A DNA stretch of 64,000 bases from Dyadobacter luteus (GTDB taxonomy: Bacteria; Bacteroidota; Bacteroidia; Cytophagales; Spirosomataceae), in assembly GCF_003383615.1 (NCBI RefSeq), contig NZ_QNUL01000014.1, positions 1-64,000 of the forward strand. Reading direction: 5' to 3'. A program made the position numbers and the translations under genes. The notes below the pieces were generated by a model that did not search any database, was not told where the DNA came from, and saw only the letters and a list, made by a program, of their open reading frames with translations. Within the stretch, counting starts at the first letter, position 1; each line of letters opens with the position of its first letter. Positions 1 through 9,370 of this stretch are shown here, piece after piece.

Positions 1-41
1 GCTTTTTAAACACCAAATCCTCAAAGAAGTTTAAGTAAATG

Positions 42-79
42 AAAGAGGGTGACTCAATTTGATTTGAGACACCCTCTTT
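42..79 (-). terminator. Hairpin downstream of the esterase-like gene
   Basis: A 10-bp stem (AAAGAGGGTG paired with CACCCTCTTT) encloses a second 5-bp stem (CTCAA/TTGAG) and a 6-nt loop. It lies about 40 bp beyond the stop codon of the minus-strand gene. The trailing T-run on that strand is short (CTTTCATTT), so termination is likely but not certain. The gene to the left lies outside the window. Confidence 0.6.
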
Positions 80-119
80 ATCAATTAGTCACCAGATTTC
101 TATTATCTAATAATTAGTC

Positions 120-1406
120 CTACCAAAGTGGTTTTTTTAACTTTACAAAGTAAATCGTATTCTTGTCCACCGTGTTTGTGGCAGGAAGAATTTTGGATGC
201 ATATACTCCTGTACCGCTTACTCCGAAGTCATCATCATTGGATATAGCAATCGTGTTGGCGTCAATAATAGCCAGGCCTTCTGCTTTGTCATGTCCGTAT
301 AAAGTGGAGATATCCGTCATCAAATCCGCTGCCAAAGTTTTGGTTACGGGAGTGATACCATTCAGCTGAAGCGTAGCAGCATTTTTTAATTGCTCAACAG
401 TAAGTCCGCCATACAGTTTTCCATTTGTGCTATTGGCAGGGTCAGAAATATCAGTTGCAGCCGAGATATCTATTTTATAAATTTTCTTGATGACAGTAGC
501 TTTATTCGCATTGGTTGCATATTCACCATCACGCTCCAGTACGAGGAATTGTGTGTTGTTGATCGCAACAATTTCACTGTTAGCCTGCAAATTGGCTCTG
601 TCGATCAGGTACACATATTGTTTGCTGTTTCCTGATGCAATATCGTACGCCAGAATACGCGTTACCAATGAACCGCTCATGGCTGATGAGCTTGGATTAT
701 ACAGAGGAAACTGCATAATTCCTACCAGCGTTTTGCCATCCGGTGTGATGGTGAGTCCTTCCATACCACGGTTAGCTCTTCTAAGCGCGAATACCGCGGG
801 GATTTTTCTACCACCTGCTCCTGTGCCAAACGGATTAATTCTTTCCAGGGTCTTCCCGTTTGCATCAAAATGTACAAGATGCGGACCGTACTCATCACTT
901 ACCCAAAAGCTGCCATCCGGTGCCATTGCCATTCCTTCGCTGTCGAGTCCGTCAGCACTGTTGGCCAGTGTATTGCCCAGCACATCCAGGGCGAGTTCTC
1001 CCGTAAATCCCTGTCCAATAGGATTAGGAAGGCCATTCAGATTAACACCATTTTCATTTTTGAGGAAAATGGTTTTTTCTAAGATCAGTTGATTTCCGAC
1101 AAGGCGAAATTTGCCAATTTGAGGAACAAAATCAGGTTGAGCAAAGACCTTGGAATTAGCGATAGTTCCGTCGATATTAGGTCCTCTGTCAGTTAGCAGG
1201 TAAAACACCTTCTTGTCAACCGGATCCTGTACCAATGCAGACCCAAAGCCACCATTGTATACTTTTACGCCATTTGCGTCGGTCAAAATTGCTGGATTTG
1301 ACGCTTCTGCTTTTTCAGGATAGCCGCCCGAAATATCGTGGTCGGTACAGCTGATTACTGCTGCTGCCAGCAAAGTAGAAGCACCTAGTAGTAAATTGTA
1401 TTTCAT
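120..1406 (-). CDS. Esterase-like activity of phytase family lipoprotein
   Basis: This 428-residue protein begins with a lipoprotein signal peptide; the lipobox runs to Cys20 (AVISC), so it should be anchored in the periplasm or outer membrane. The body resembles the phytase-like esterase family (PF13449), a beta-propeller fold. Visible family features are the repeated 'LxDRGPN', 'DSEGMA' and 'NRGMEGLTITPDG' blocks and a late 'GHDKAEGLAI' segment, which usually line a Ca-binding active site. Substrates of the family are poorly defined (phosphate esters are proposed), so the exact reaction is not known. It is divergent from the SusC gene that follows and may be a stand-alone unit. Confidence 0.8.
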   Translation of the reverse strand: MKYNLLLGASTLLAAAVISCTDHDISGGYPEKAEASNPAILTDANGVKVYNGGFGSALVQDPVDKKVFYLLTDRGPNIDGTIANSKVFAQPDFVPQIGKFRLVGNQLILEKTIFLKNENGVNLNGLPNPIGQGFTGELALDVLGNTLANSADGLDSEGMAMAPDGSFWVSDEYGPHLVHFDANGKTLERINPFGTGAGGRKIPAVFALRRANRGMEGLTITPDGKTLVGIMQFPLYNPSSSAMSGSLVTRILAYDIASGNSKQYVYLIDRANLQANSEIVAINNTQFLVLERDGEYATNANKATVIKKIYKIDISAATDISDPANSTNGKLYGGLTVEQLKNAATLQLNGITPVTKTLAADLMTDISTLYGHDKAEGLAIIDANTIAISNDDDFGVSGTGVYASKILPATNTVDKNTIYFVKLKKPLW

Positions 1407-1429
1407 AAAGATATCGTTGAAAGTTTCGA

Positions 1430-1456
1430 CAAAACTACATAGGCGTATTTTACCAA
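1430..1456 (-). promoter_or_regulatory. Putative Bacteroidetes promoter of the esterase-like gene
   Basis: Read on the minus strand, TAGTTTTG (1430-1437) matches the -7 element TAnnTTTG exactly. A TTG (1454-1456) lies 16 bp upstream, slightly below the usual 17-23 bp spacing. The predicted start would leave a very short leader before the ATG at 1406. Confidence 0.35.
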
Positions 1457-1659
1457 AAAGTTAATCTTCACTTACGTGTATGAAGAAAATGTTAACAGTC
1501 AATATGCTGGTTAAAGCATCTGTCCTTTTTCCATTTTTAACTAATTATTATCAATGCTCTGCCGCCTTTTTTGAAGGCTGCTCCCACTCCATCTTTGCTA
1601 TTGTTTTGGGATTAATTTCCTGAAAAGGCTCCTATTATTTTTCACTTATATCAAAAGTT

Positions 1660-4600
1660 ATGACTTCAGGTTTTACAGGCATTTTTAAACCAAAAATTGC
1701 CGTATCGTCGGTGATGATGGCAACGGCCTTGCTCATCGGGCAAACCGACACTTTGGCGTCTGCCAAAGAATTATCTCTCAATCGGGCAGTAAGGGATATT
1801 CAGGGTACTGTCCGGGATGAGAAAGGCGAATCTTTGCCGGGCGTGAGCATTGTGGTCAAAGGTTCTCAACGTGGTTCTGTCACAGATGTTGACGGGCACT
1901 TCAGCGTAACGATAGACGACGGACAGGAAGCCGCTCTTATTTTCTCCTTTGTTGGTTATCAATCTCAGGAAATCCTGATTGGCAATCAGACAAACATTGA
2001 CATTGTACTTAAAGCCGATGCCAAATCGCTGGACGAAGTGGTGGTAATCGGATACGGAACTGCCAGAAAAAGTGACCTTTCTGCTGCCGTTTCCACCGTA
2101 CCAGATATGGCGCAGATCAAAAACCGCCCGGTCTTGAACGTTGAAAGCATGATACAAGGTAAGGTTCCGGGTGTGACGGCGGTAAGCAACGGAGGGCATC
2201 CCAACAGTACACCTTCTGTAACCATCCGCGGTATGGGTTCACGCAGTGGTGAAAGTGTTCTGTATGTGGTAGATGGGGTACCTGGGGCGCCGTTCAACCC
2301 GTCCGATGTAGAATCTATGACGGTATTGAAAGATGCGGCTTCGGCAGCAATCTATGGTGCGTTTTCCGGTTCTGCCGGTGTTATTCTGATCACAACACGT
2401 CAGGCATCCCAGGGCAAGCCAAGTATCGAATACAGCGGTTTTGCAGGTTTGAAGCAGGCGTGGCGTCTTCCCCAGTCGTTGAATGCACAGGATGAAGCCA
2501 TGGTTTCTAATCTGGCCTATACCAATGCGGGGCTTAATCCGCTCGACGGCTGGAATGCAAGCAAAAATCCTTATGCCCAGGTTACACGCACCAACTGGAT
2601 TAATGAAATATTCCGAACTGGATTGGTACAGCGCCATAATGTAAGTATCAATTCGGGAACGGATAAATTTTCGACATTGATACAGGGGCGTTATGAAAAG
2701 GAAGAAGGTACGCTGCTGAACACATATAACCAGAATTTGTCGCTGAGACTGAATGCGAATTATCAGTTTAATAAACATCTGAAGTTCCGTCAGGATGTTT
2801 TCTGGAACAATAATGATAAGCGTGGTACCGAAACGTCCAGTGGTTACAGCGGAGCGATATTGTCAGCGATTTACATGCCGCGCTCTGCAGATGCCTACTA
2901 CGCAGACGGAAGTTTTGGTGGTGTGGGTCCGCGCGACAGCCGATACCTGGGTATCCATGGAGATGCGATCAGTCCGCTTGGAACGCTGTTACGTAACGAT
3001 GCTTATGACAAATCACATCAGATTCAGTCTGTTTCAGAATTAACGTATTCGGACATTATCCCCGACCTGACATTTTTCTCCCGATTTACGTACCGTCAGG
3101 AAAACACCCAGTATAAAAAGTTCGATCCGAGGAGAACGGAACCGGGTAAACCCAATAACCAGAATAATCTGGAATACAACACGAACAGAAAGTATCACTG
3201 GATTTGGGAAAACACTTTGAACTACAATAAAGTGTTGGGTAAGAGCAGTATCGGCGCTATGCTTTCCAGCACAGCACAGGAAAACGGAGAAAGAGGTTTT
3301 AAAGCGGGTGCAAAAGGATTTGAGAATGAAGCAGAATGGGCTCAGTTTTTTATCAATGCGACGATATTCGATCAGAACCGTCCGGAGGATCATGAATGGG
3401 TAGATAAAAATGCCTCCTACGTGGGTCGTTTGTCGTACAGCTGGGCAGATCGCTATTTTGTGACAGGAAGCTACCGTTATGACATTGCCGGTCGCCTTGC
3501 GCCGGGCAACCGTGGAAAAGGGTTTCCGGCCGTTACCGGAGCCTGGAAAATCAGTTCCGAACCATTCCTGAATGTGTCGGCGATAGATTTGCTTAAAGTG
3601 CGCGCCAGCTGGGGACGTATAGGAAACATAGGTTCAATCGCAAGACACTATGGTTATGCACGTCTCAATTCCAACAACACCTATCAGATTGGAGCTGATG
3701 CTCCTTTCAGTACCGGCTTATATATTAACAGCCGCTTCAATCCCGAATTATCCTGGGAAACTTCGCAGCAGACAGACATCGGTCTGGATTTGAGTGTACT
3801 AAAAGAAAGACTTTCATTTACTGTCGATTATTTCGACAAACTCACTTATGATCTGATCAAACAACAGGATACTGGCTGGCCAAATACATTCGGTTATTCT
3901 GCTCCGTTTATCAATCAGGGTAGAATCCGGAATACAGGCTGGGAGGTTTCTACTTCATGGCGCGACCGTATCAATGATGTGAGCTACGAAATCAGCGGAA
4001 ACCTTGCGACGCTTAAAAACCGCGTTGAGTATATAGATGAGAATCCGAACTCATTCTGGTCACATAACGATGCCTGGAGAGGTATTTTGAATCCATATCG
4101 CTCTGTGGTAGGTCAGCCCTATTATTCTTACTGGCTGATTAAAAGTGACGGAATTTTCCAGAGCAATGCGGAAGCCGAAGCTTACACGTCAGCAAATGGC
4201 GGCCGTATTCAACCTAATGCCAAGGCAGGTGATTTGAAATTTATTGACGAAAATGGTGATGGTAAAATAGACGACGCTGACAGAGTGTTTATGGGAAGTG
4301 CGTTTCCAAAAATCACTTATGGATTTACAGCGAATGTAAGCTGGAAAAACTTTGATGCGAGTTTGTTTATGCAGGGTGTTGGCGGTGTTAAGCTTTTCCA
4401 TGCTTTCAAGCAATCTACCTTAAATGGTGCTGAGCAAGGCTACAACCGTTGGGATAAAATCCTGGATGCCTGGTCGGAAACGAATACAGGTTCTGATATT
4501 CCAAGGATTCAGGCCAACGATCCTAACAGGAACTTTGCGACCAACTCCGACTGGTATCTGGAAAACGGAAACTACCTGCGTGTGAAAAACCTGATGATCG

Positions 4601-4779
4601 GTTACACTTTCAAAAAGCTGAAAGGAATTGAAAATTTGAGAGTGTATGTGAGTGGAGATAACCTGCTGACTTTCACTAAATATTCCGGAATGGATCCGGA
4701 AGTAGGTGGAATTGGCCTCGACGGCGGACAGTTTCCTGTAGCGCGTACTTACTCAGCAGGTCTCAGACTTAAATTCTAA
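1660..4779 (+). CDS. SusC/RagA family TonB-linked outer membrane protein
   Basis: This 1039-residue TonB-dependent transporter imports oligosaccharides or other large nutrients together with its SusD partner. After a signal-like segment (residues about 14-35) it has a carboxypeptidase-regulatory-like beta domain (about 47-118, 'VRDEKGESLPGV'), the SusC hallmark 'LDEVVVIGYGT' (124-134), a plug domain and a C-terminal beta barrel ending in 'GLRLKF'. A Ca-binding-like loop 'DENGDGKIDDAD' lies late in the barrel, as in many SusC proteins. There is no STN domain, so it does not look like a sigma/anti-sigma-coupled receptor, unlike the second SusC here. The substrate cannot be told from the sequence; no glycoside hydrolase is adjacent. 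Confidence 0.95.
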   Translation: MTSGFTGIFKPKIAVSSVMMATALLIGQTDTLASAKELSLNRAVRDIQGTVRDEKGESLPGVSIVVKGSQRGSVTDVDGHFSVTIDDGQEAALIFSFVGYQSQEILIGNQTNIDIVLKADAKSLDEVVVIGYGTARKSDLSAAVSTVPDMAQIKNRPVLNVESMIQGKVPGVTAVSNGGHPNSTPSVTIRGMGSRSGESVLYVVDGVPGAPFNPSDVESMTVLKDAASAAIYGAFSGSAGVILITTRQASQGKPSIEYSGFAGLKQAWRLPQSLNAQDEAMVSNLAYTNAGLNPLDGWNASKNPYAQVTRTNWINEIFRTGLVQRHNVSINSGTDKFSTLIQGRYEKEEGTLLNTYNQNLSLRLNANYQFNKHLKFRQDVFWNNNDKRGTETSSGYSGAILSAIYMPRSADAYYADGSFGGVGPRDSRYLGIHGDAISPLGTLLRNDAYDKSHQIQSVSELTYSDIIPDLTFFSRFTYRQENTQYKKFDPRRTEPGKPNNQNNLEYNTNRKYHWIWENTLNYNKVLGKSSIGAMLSSTAQENGERGFKAGAKGFENEAEWAQFFINATIFDQNRPEDHEWVDKNASYVGRLSYSWADRYFVTGSYRYDIAGRLAPGNRGKGFPAVTGAWKISSEPFLNVSAIDLLKVRASWGRIGNIGSIARHYGYARLNSNNTYQIGADAPFSTGLYINSRFNPELSWETSQQTDIGLDLSVLKERLSFTVDYFDKLTYDLIKQQDTGWPNTFGYSAPFINQGRIRNTGWEVSTSWRDRINDVSYEISGNLATLKNRVEYIDENPNSFWSHNDAWRGILNPYRSVVGQPYYSYWLIKSDGIFQSNAEAEAYTSANGGRIQPNAKAGDLKFIDENGDGKIDDADRVFMGSAFPKITYGFTANVSWKNFDASLFMQGVGGVKLFHAFKQSTLNGAEQGYNRWDKILDAWSETNTGSDIPRIQANDPNRNFATNSDWYLENGNYLRVKNLMIGYTFKKLKGIENLRVYVSGDNLLTFTKYSGMDPEVGGIGLDGGQFPVARTYSAGLRLKF

Positions 4780-4803
4780 TTGGAAGTTAAATTTATCAAG
4801 ACA

Positions 4804-6402
4804 ATGAAAATCAATAATATATATAAATTATCACTTGTAGCCTTAATGGCATTTGCCACAAGCTGCGATGAAAATTGGGTGGATACCAAGCCCAATGGCG
4901 AACCAACCACCGCATTTTTCTGGAAAAGTGATGATGATGTAAAAAAGGCAGTAACAAGCATGTACGTGCCCATGCGCTACGAGTCAACCTGGGGTCGAAA
5001 TCTCTTTTGGATGCAGAATGCGAGTGATGATCTGGTGACGGGGCGTGTGAGAGCGGAAAGTGATAACATTAAGAACTTCAATGTTACAGGTCGCGAAGGC
5101 GGAATGACAGGTGGCTGGAATGATGTGTATTGGATGATCAATAAAGCCAATCAGGTAATTGAAGGCATTCCTAACGCAACCGGTGTATCTGAAAGTGTTA
5201 AAAATACTGCCTTGGGTGAAGCTTATTTTGTTCGTGGTTTTGCACATTTCTGGATTGCTTATCTATGGGGACATAAAAACCAGGGTGTTCCTTTCGACGG
5301 TCCCGAAAATGCAGATTATGGTACAAGAATTCCACCACAACTACCTTCCGTGACAGATAATTATGCGCAGATTATCTCGGATCTTCAGAAAGCGGCTGAC
5401 CTTCTTCCCTTGTTTCAAACTTATGGTGCGGCCGATCAGGGACGTGCTCACAAGGCAGCGGCGTGGGGTTATATGGTAAAAACCTATGCATACTGGGCAC
5501 AACACGACGCGAGTAAGTGGGCGCTGATTCCGGAGCTGGCAGACAAAATCAAGACGGAAGGCGGACGTGCGCTGGTGACAGGAAAAGGTAGCAGCAGAGC
5601 CAATTATCAGGGCGTTTTTAATATTGAGAATAATTTTGGAAGCGAATACTTGTGGTCGGTGACGTCTGGTGTGCAGGGAGGTTCGGAGTTTGTGGGTGTA
5701 ATATTGGAGAACAAGGGCTGGGGCGTATTCAATGGCTGGGGATATTTCCAGCCTACGGAAGAGTTGTACCAGGAGTATGAAGCCAATGATCCGCGCCGCG
5801 AGGTGACAATTCTTAAATTCGGTGATAAGTTTACTTACTTCGGTAAAGAGCGCAGCTACTTTTCGACGAACAGTTTGTCGGGCTTCCAAATCAACAAGTA
5901 CATGGAGCCTTACAGCTACGGTACTAATGAAGATGCAAGCACCAATAACATGATCAACCAGAACGGTGATTATCCGACAACGAAATTGAATCTGTCGTTG
6001 ATGAGATATGCTGAAATTCTGCTCTTCAAAGCGGAAGCGCTTATTATGCAGGGAAAAAATGCAGAAGCTGCCGTGCCATTGAATGAAATCAGAGCACGTG
6101 TGGGACTGGCTCCTGTGGCCTCTCCTACCATTGCTGATCTGAAGCATGAGCGTCGTGTGGAATTGGCTTGCGAATGGACAGACCGCCTGCAGGATCTGAA
6201 AAGATGGGGGGATTTTGCCAAGATCAATGCGCCACTTCATGGCCGAATTCACGCAAATAAAACTGATCCGGCATCTGCATATACGGTGCAGCAAATATGG
6301 CCAGCCCGTACGTTCGACCCTGCCAAACACATGGCATGGCCAATGAGTCCGGATGAAATATCACGCTCTAACGGGACGTACAAACAAACACCAGGCTGGT
6401 AA
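4804..6402 (+). CDS. SusD/RagB family nutrient-binding lipoprotein
   Basis: This 532-residue surface lipoprotein is the lid that pairs with the SusC just upstream. I chose the ATG at 4804 because it gives a clean lipoprotein signal (MKINNIYKL... with lipobox ending at Cys21, 'ATSC'); an in-frame TTG at 4780 directly after the SusC stop adds only eight residues and breaks the signal peptide. TPR-like helices and the C-terminal 'HMAWPMSPDEI' block are typical of RagB/SusD (PF07980 and the SusD N-terminal domain). It is 24 bp downstream of SusC and surely co-transcribed. A hairpin terminator follows. Confidence 0.95.
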   Translation: MKINNIYKLSLVALMAFATSCDENWVDTKPNGEPTTAFFWKSDDDVKKAVTSMYVPMRYESTWGRNLFWMQNASDDLVTGRVRAESDNIKNFNVTGREGGMTGGWNDVYWMINKANQVIEGIPNATGVSESVKNTALGEAYFVRGFAHFWIAYLWGHKNQGVPFDGPENADYGTRIPPQLPSVTDNYAQIISDLQKAADLLPLFQTYGAADQGRAHKAAAWGYMVKTYAYWAQHDASKWALIPELADKIKTEGGRALVTGKGSSRANYQGVFNIENNFGSEYLWSVTSGVQGGSEFVGVILENKGWGVFNGWGYFQPTEELYQEYEANDPRREVTILKFGDKFTYFGKERSYFSTNSLSGFQINKYMEPYSYGTNEDASTNNMINQNGDYPTTKLNLSLMRYAEILLFKAEALIMQGKNAEAAVPLNEIRARVGLAPVASPTIADLKHERRVELACEWTDRLQDLKRWGDFAKINAPLHGRIHANKTDPASAYTVQQIWPARTFDPAKHMAWPMSPDEISRSNGTYKQTPGW

Positions 6403-6431
6403 TTTGTTTTTTTAATAATTTAGAGTCAGAT

Positions 6432-6475
6432 TGAATCGGGCCAGGCAGTGATGTCTGGCCCAATTGATTTTTTAA
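6432..6475 (+). terminator. Terminator of the first SusCD operon
   Basis: The inverted repeat GGGCCAG (6438-6444) / CTGGCCC (6455-6461) has a 10-nt loop and is followed shortly by TTTTTT. A second weaker hairpin (TTATTTCTG 6527-6535 with CAGAAATAA 6547-6555) lies between it and the next gene. Confidence 0.7.
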
Positions 6476-6602
6476 GTAAAGCAGCCTGTAACGTCATTGG
6501 TGTATTATATGTTTAATTTTAAAAATTTATTTCTGAACTGCTTATGCAGAAATAAGTGTAACCTTATATATAAATAAATTATATATATGTAAAAAAAACT
6601 TT

Positions 6603-7172
6603 ATGCGTAGAGCTGTATTTAGCCTGCTATTTGGTTCGCTGGTTCCGCTCATCACAAAAGCTCAGTTTCGGGAGAATTATGATCGGTATGCTTCGGCATG
6701 GGTTCGGAGTGAAAAATCTGACAAGCAGTTGCCGGCAAATCTGAAAAGTACGGGAACGCAGTTGCAGCTCGTGATACCTGAAAATGATCGATTCTTCGAG
6801 ATGCCTAACGGTAACCGGTTTTTGAGGGCTTATCTGATAAATAATACGTCTGGAAAAACCATTATTTACCGCGCAGATGCGACGGTATCTTCCATCACGA
6901 CTGAGATTTTAGTCGACGGTGAATGGAAGATACTTCAAACGCATATGGCATCAGAGTGTGGAAATAGTTATTGGAAAAAGACTCTTGCACCAAAACGATT
7001 CCTGGAATTGGACATTGACTTCATGATAGATGGTTTGGTTGAAGTCCAGTACCGCATTTGCTATAACACTCCGGGCTACAAGGTAACCTCTAATCCCGTT
7101 GCACTTAAAATCAAAGAAGAGCTGGTGCGGAGTGCAGATACTATCCCCACTTATGCAGAAAGTGGATTTTGA
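6603..7172 (+). CDS. Secreted protein of unknown function
   Basis: I do not recognise this 189-residue protein. It has an N-terminal Sec signal peptide (MRRAVFSLLF... cut after 'TKAQ'), so it is periplasmic or secreted. The rest is predicted soluble and beta-rich, with an 'AYLINNTSGKTI' strand and one 'CGNSYWKKTL' segment with a cysteine; a second cysteine near 'YRICYNTPG' could form a disulfide. It looks like a small immunoglobulin-like or beta-sandwich domain, but that is only an impression. It is 200 bp downstream of the SusD gene and separated from it by a terminator, so a link to the SusCD pair is not established. Confidence 0.65.
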   Translation: MRRAVFSLLFGSLVPLITKAQFRENYDRYASAWVRSEKSDKQLPANLKSTGTQLQLVIPENDRFFEMPNGNRFLRAYLINNTSGKTIIYRADATVSSITTEILVDGEWKILQTHMASECGNSYWKKTLAPKRFLELDIDFMIDGLVEVQYRICYNTPGYKVTSNPVALKIKEELVRSADTIPTYAESGF

Positions 7173-7272
7173 CTGTGTTTGAAATCAAATTTTTGTAGAA
7201 CCTGGTTGTCCGGTCGAGATTTTCAACACCGCAATTAGCCCCGATTTTTAATGGTTTCATAACTTGCTGTAC

Positions 7273-7719
7273 CTAATCATTCAACGAATTGATGCCCTGT
7301 TCCGAGAGTTTTTTTAGATTTTCTTTCATTTGATTGACCTGTTCTTCGGCATGTCCCTGCCAGCTGGCCACTTCTCCAACTATCCGGAATGGATGTGTAG
7401 ACCGATAAGATTTTGTCGGGTTTCCTGGGAATTTTTTGTCAGTCAGATCGGGATCGTCTTCGATCGGACCAGTGGGTTCTACCAGGTAAATCCTTTGCTT
7501 ACCTTCTCCCCATGCAAGTTCAGCTCCCCAGATGGCAGCATCCAATGTGGCACTCAGAAAAATGAATCGGGCACTTTTTCTTTGTCCGTAGTTCGAATTA
7601 TAACCCACTTCGATCAGCTCTCCAATTTTTAAATCGCCTTTCGTTCCATGGAAATAAGTCTGTGCAAAAGGTGTAGGACGGTTGTAAGTAGTTTCGGGCT
7701 GGATGTTATTTTTCTCCAT
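7273..7719 (-). CDS. arr: NAD(+)--rifampin ADP-ribosyltransferase (Arr family)
   Basis: This 148-residue protein matches the Arr family over its full length. Arr enzymes transfer ADP-ribose from NAD+ to a hydroxyl group of rifamycins, inactivating them; they act in the cytoplasm. The family signatures are plain: 'YFHGTKGDL' with His24, 'FLSATLDAAIWGAELA', 'YLVEPTGPIEDDPDLTDKKFPGNPT' (split here into its two halves: the EPTGPIEDDP acidic motif and the DKKFPGNPT motif) and 'SYRS'. The His and the Asp of the acidic motif (about residues 88-89) correspond to known catalytic positions. It is a single gene with no mobile-element sequences beside it, so it is more likely a chromosomal house-gene than a recent resistance cassette. 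Actual resistance is inferred. Confidence 0.9.
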   Translation of the reverse strand: MEKNNIQPETTYNRPTPFAQTYFHGTKGDLKIGELIEVGYNSNYGQRKSARFIFLSATLDAAIWGAELAWGEGKQRIYLVEPTGPIEDDPDLTDKKFPGNPTKSYRSTHPFRIVGEVASWQGHAEEQVNQMKENLKKLSEQGINSLND

Positions 7720-8000
7720 ATGTCTTAGAATACAAGCTAATTGTGTTTAGAATATATGTCTTTGTGTTCAATATCTGCAGACTTATATATTTCGGTCAGG
7801 TATCTTTGAAATCCGTCTGTCGTGTACCATTTACATCAAAGTTACGTACAACACCCAATTTTCTCTGGTATGGTTTTCTCCGCTGATCTCCGCAGTGGTA
7901 TTTGTGGAGAGCATGCACAATGATCAGGGTTTTGTGGGGATGTCTTATGCTAATTTTCTACAATGTACCACAGTTTATTTCAATCAGTCAGATTTATCAT

Positions 8001-8447
8001 ATGGGAAAAGAAATATTTTTAGTGGACGACGACCCTGATTTTCAATTCATATTTTTCAAACTTTTGAAATCCCTCAGAAAGCAATATTCTGTTAAATTTT
8101 TTGAGAATCCTAAGGCGCTTTATCACCATTTGAAGGTACTTCATACAAGAGAGGCGTCGGATTTTCCTTCCCTGATAATTCTGGATCTTAATATGCCGGG
8201 AATGAATGGAGTGCAGTTGTTAAAGACCATCAGGCATTCAAGATCACTACCAGGTGAAAAAGTTCAGCAAATTCCGATTGTTGTGATGAGTGGAGATATC
8301 TCCAATGAAGGTGTTCAACAATGCTATGAGGCAGGAGCCGATGCTGTTTTGCACAAACAACCAGACTTACAACTCATGAAAGCTACACTGCAATCTGCCT
8401 GTGATTTTTGGCTGGAGAGGGATTTTTCAGTTTCAACAATAATCTGA
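8001..8447 (+). CDS. Single-domain response regulator (receiver only)
   Basis: This 148-residue protein consists of one CheY-like receiver domain. Its acidic pocket (Asp9-Asp11 in 'VDDDPD'), the phospho-acceptor Asp62 ('LDLNMPG'), the switch Ser97 ('VMSGD') and the conserved Lys119 ('LHKQ') are all present. There is no output domain, so it should act by protein interaction or as a phosphorelay intermediate. I placed the start at the ATG at 8001 because 33 extra upstream residues have no receiver homology. No histidine kinase is adjacent; the partner is unknown. A TATCTTTG element at 7801-7808 resembles a -7 box but lies far upstream. Confidence 0.88.
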   Translation: MGKEIFLVDDDPDFQFIFFKLLKSLRKQYSVKFFENPKALYHHLKVLHTREASDFPSLIILDLNMPGMNGVQLLKTIRHSRSLPGEKVQQIPIVVMSGDISNEGVQQCYEAGADAVLHKQPDLQLMKATLQSACDFWLERDFSVSTII

Positions 8448-8457
8448 CTACGCTATT

Positions 8458-8808
8458 CTAAGAATCTTTCTTGTTTTCAATTCCCCAAATCGCCAAACGC
8501 TCAATCAACGGCATTAGCGACAATCCTTTCCCGGATAATCTATAAGTTGCTGATCGTCCATGATCAGGATTTTTGAATTTGACAATCAGTTCTGATTTTT
8601 CAAGATCAAGCAATTGCATGGCCAGTATCCGTTCTGTTACCAGAGGTACAGCTGACTTCAAAAGAGAGAATCTATGTGCACCATTCTGGATGCTTGTAAG
8701 GATGCTCAGTTTCCATCTTCCGCTAATGAGCGATAAGGTGTAGGCTGCATCACAATAATTATGAAGTGCCTGCTCGTTTTCCGAGTTTGTGGACGAAGGT
8801 TTTCTCAA
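8458..8808 (-). CDS. HxlR family transcriptional regulator
   Basis: This 116-residue winged-helix protein belongs to the HxlR/MarR-like family. It has the single conserved cysteine (Cys19) near the start of the domain, the 'SGRWKLSIL' helix, the recognition region 'RFSLLKSAVP...TERILAMQL' and the wing 'GRSATYRLSGKG'. HxlR proteins with this cysteine often sense aldehydes or oxidants. The only in-frame start available is a TTG at 8808; a stop lies just upstream. It is divergent from a VOC/glyoxalase-like gene with 67 bp between them, the usual arrangement for a regulator and its target. Confidence 0.88.
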   Translation of the reverse strand: MRKPSSTNSENEQALHNYCDAAYTLSLISGRWKLSILTSIQNGAHRFSLLKSAVPLVTERILAMQLLDLEKSELIVKFKNPDHGRSATYRLSGKGLSLMPLIERLAIWGIENKKDS

Positions 8809-8852
8809 AACTTACAATTTTGTATGTTGTCGGTACGGATCTGTTCCGGCGG

Positions 8853-8860
8853 TACATTTG
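8853..8860 (+). promoter_or_regulatory. Putative -7 box of the VOC gene
   Basis: TACATTTG matches TAnnTTTG exactly and lies 15 bp before the ATG at 8876. A TTG at 8827-8829 sits 23 bp upstream, at the wide end of the normal range. Two CGGTAC copies 19 bp apart (from 8831 and 8850) overlap this promoter and could be regulator half-sites. Confidence 0.4.
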
Positions 8861-8875
8861 TCTAAAACACTACAA

Positions 8876-9331
8876 ATGGAACCACAACAAAGTTACGTTA
8901 CAGGTCTTCATCACATAGCAATCAGAGCTGTTGATTTTGACCAAACATTGAATTTTTATACAAAAGGATTGGGCTACACTCCTTATCATGAGTGGGCGTT
9001 ACAACAGTTTAATCTTCGCCGGGCAGCCATGCTCAAATCGCCGGATGGGCAGACTTATCTTGAAATTTTTGACAATAAAGCCGACATTGCTGCCCAGGGA
9101 AGACAAAGGTTGGATCATGAACCCTTTGTTCAGACTGCATTGCTACATCTTTGTCTTTCTGTTACTGACGTGGAAAAAGCATATGAAGCGGCACTTTATG
9201 CGGGAGCAACAGTATGTATCCCTCCATCCCGACTCATCCTGGGTAATCCTCCGTTACACGTGCATAATGCTTTGGTATACAGCCCGAATGGTGAGGTCAT
9301 TGAATTTATCGAGTTTGGAAGTTTTGAGTGA
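8876..9331 (+). CDS. VOC family protein (glyoxalase/bleomycin-resistance fold)
   Basis: This 151-residue protein has the two beta-alpha-beta-beta-beta modules of the vicinal-oxygen-chelate fold. Likely metal ligands are His13 ('LHHIAI'), Glu63 ('YLEIFD'), His91 ('LHLCLSV') and Glu143 or Glu146 ('VIEFIEF'), which together give the usual His-Glu-His-Glu set. The family includes glyoxalase I, dioxygenases and isomerases, and the substrate is not predictable here. The start at 8876 removes 29 residues that have no homology and restores the typical N-terminus. Its divergent HxlR neighbour suggests induction by an electrophile or aldehyde. Confidence 0.85.
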   Translation: MEPQQSYVTGLHHIAIRAVDFDQTLNFYTKGLGYTPYHEWALQQFNLRRAAMLKSPDGQTYLEIFDNKADIAAQGRQRLDHEPFVQTALLHLCLSVTDVEKAYEAALYAGATVCIPPSRLILGNPPLHVHNALVYSPNGEVIEFIEFGSFE

Positions 9332-9370
9332 CAAACTCGTCATTCTGACATTTTCATTTTGGATGATAGG

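Noticed and set aside
487..1092. A 201-codon plus-strand frame inside the esterase-like gene
   Set aside because: Antisense shadow of a protein with a clear lipoprotein signal and family motifs.
5341..6330. A 329-codon open frame on the minus strand across the SusD gene
   Set aside because: It is antisense to a clear SusD gene, rich in Arg, His and Cys, and matches no family; it arises from the codon pattern of the real gene.
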